63,292 nucleotides of DNA, taken from positions 1-63,292 of the forward strand of contig JAGLHT010000010.1 of NCBI GenBank assembly GCA_023143455.1, written 5' to 3'. The translations under genes and the position numbers were made by a program. The notes beneath the pieces were generated by a model. It saw only the letters and a list, made by a program, of their open reading frames with translations. It did not search any database and was not told the DNA's origin. The stretch comes from Desulfobacterales bacterium. Lineage in GTDB: Bacteria; Desulfobacterota; Desulfobacteria; Desulfobacterales; Desulfobacteraceae. Below, piece by piece: positions 62,424 to 63,292 of this stretch (its first letter is position 1; every line of letters starts with the position of its first letter).

Positions 62424-63292
62424 TTGGCAAATTTATCCATCTCTATGGAAGGAATTGAGCAAGCTCTTTCAGGCTTAGGCTATAAAGAAAATTCAAAAAA
62501 GTATAAAGTTGTTTCAGCAATAAACTCTTATTATATTTCTGAAAATTCAATAAATGACGTTGTTTCCATAGATACAGATACACTGATAAAAAAAATCTGG
62601 CACCTTGAAGATGACCCTTTAAAAATCAAATCAAAACGCAGAAATTTCTCAAGCATTAGATCCTCAATAAATAAAGATCTAGAAAAGCTTTCAAGTAAAG
62701 ATAAAAATCCTGAAAATATTGTGATCACTGATGTAAACACTTTTGACATGAGTGAAGAAGCTAAAGCAAATCTTCTAAACTCGTTTAGTGATGCGTTAAA
62801 AACAGGTGACATTGATATTAATCAGGCAAATTCCATTCTCACTGCAATAACTGATTTCTTAGATGGTCTTGAATCAGGTGAAGAAACTGACAAATCAGCT
62901 GATTTATTAGATAATATAAAAAATATACTTGATAAAATCTCCAAAAACATTCTTCCTGATGAAGAGACTGAAGAAGCCGATGATATTCAAGATGATGAAC
63001 TCGATGATGATACTGAAGAAATAGAGTTGGATGAAGACGAAGAGCTTGAAGAAATAAATGCAATTGATGATGACTTAGAAGAGCTTGAAATCGATGATGA
63101 AAATGAATTAGAAGAAATCGATGACTATGGTGAAGATACTGAAGAAATAGAGCTCGATGAAGACGAGGAGCTCGATGAAGACGAGGAGCTCGATGAAATA
63201 GATGACCTGGATGATATTGAAGAGGTCGATGATATTCAAGATGATGAACTCGATGATGATACTGAAGAAATAGAGTTGGATGAAGACGAAGA
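62424..63292 (+). CDS. Extremely acidic repeat protein (3' end outside the window)
   Basis: A frame of at least 289 codons open to the window end. TTG 62424 has GAGG five to six bases upstream; ATG 62445 is an alternative. Residues 1-190 are a mixed helical domain (ISMEGIEQALSGLGYKENSK); from about residue 180 the sequence is almost entirely Asp/Glu with Ile/Leu, in repeats such as DDIQDDELDDDTEEIELDED. Divergent from the ParA-like gene over 130 bases that must hold both promoters. Function unknown; acidic tails can bind basic proteins or cations. Confidence 0.6.
   Translation, partial: MANLSISMEGIEQALSGLGYKENSKKYKVVSAINSYYISENSINDVVSIDTDTLIKKIWHLEDDPLKIKSKRRNFSSIRSSINKDLEKLSSKDKNPENIVITDVNTFDMSEEAKANLLNSFSDALKTGDIDINQANSILTAITDFLDGLESGEETDKSADLLDNIKNILDKISKNILPDEETEEADDIQDDELDDDTEEIELDEDEELEEINAIDDDLEELEIDDENELEEIDDYGEDTEEIELDEDEELDEDEELDEIDDLDDIEEVDDIQDDELDDDTEEIELDEDE
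62978..63292 (+). repeat. Long direct repeat within acidic gene
   Basis: The 66 bases 62978-63043 are repeated exactly at 63227-63292 (offset 249 = 83 codons) and the second copy reaches the window end, so the repeat may be longer. Shorter repeats of GAGCTCGATGAAGACGAG lie between. Keeping frame, they would let the acidic tail grow or shrink by recombination. Confidence 0.8.

Overview
The window is low-GC bacterial chromosome, from its gene content most likely a Gram-negative anaerobe of the Desulfobacteraceae type (inference: futalosine-pathway menaquinone genes, Lol-like and outer-membrane genes, low-GC codon use). It carries one apparently complete tailed-phage prophage inserted in a tRNA-Pro(CGG) gene. 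The left flank (1-3011) holds a YhhN-like membrane protein, ribonuclease M5, tadA, purA and the tRNA. The prophage is bounded by 53-bp identical direct repeats (attL 2962-3014, attR 41248-41300), so the excised form would be 38,286 bp.

Prophage layout. Leftward from attL: tyrosine integrase, a lipoprotein, a secreted protein, a small protein and an XRE repressor. A divergent operator region (6167-6273) separates these from rightward early genes: Cro-like regulator, second regulator, small proteins, a class 3 lipase, a Dam-type methylase with a cysteine-rich N terminus and a PAPS-reductase-like protein. Next comes an unusual run of RNA-like hairpins (9914-10174) with three copies of a hairpin whose stem co-varies, around a small unknown gene. 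Then a P-loop NTPase, a possible cos site, an SF3 helicase, an iteron-like origin, a Zn-finger/TOPRIM primase, an HNH nuclease and terminase small and large subunits. After a leftward DUF2335 accessory pair come the head genes (gpW-like, lambda-type portal, protease/scaffold, decoration, Mu gpT-type capsid), a holin, and a non-contractile tail module with a -1 frameshift tail chaperone, tape measure, gpM/gpL/NlpC-P60-like proteins and a 1436-residue J-like tip protein. The distal late region encodes four proteins with signal peptides or a lipobox, then a GH108 endolysin and a palindromic terminator before attR.

Right flank. A serine recombinase lacking a conserved arginine and a partner ORF lie just beyond attR, followed by a very long perfect hairpin, an MFS transporter and tex. 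A decayed stretch follows (a MarR-like tail fragment and an acyl-CoA dehydrogenase-like gene with internal deletion). Next is a seven-gene rightward operon: periplasmic TPR-like protein, LolD-like ATPase, FtsX-type permease, LolA-like protein, outer-membrane barrel, LytS-type kinase and LytTR regulator. Beyond it, leftward, are fetA/fetB remnants and a run of ParA-like ATPase, acidic protein, coiled-coil/zinc-ribbon protein, mqnE, mqnC, an amidohydrolase and mqnA. A very acidic repetitive protein runs off the right end.
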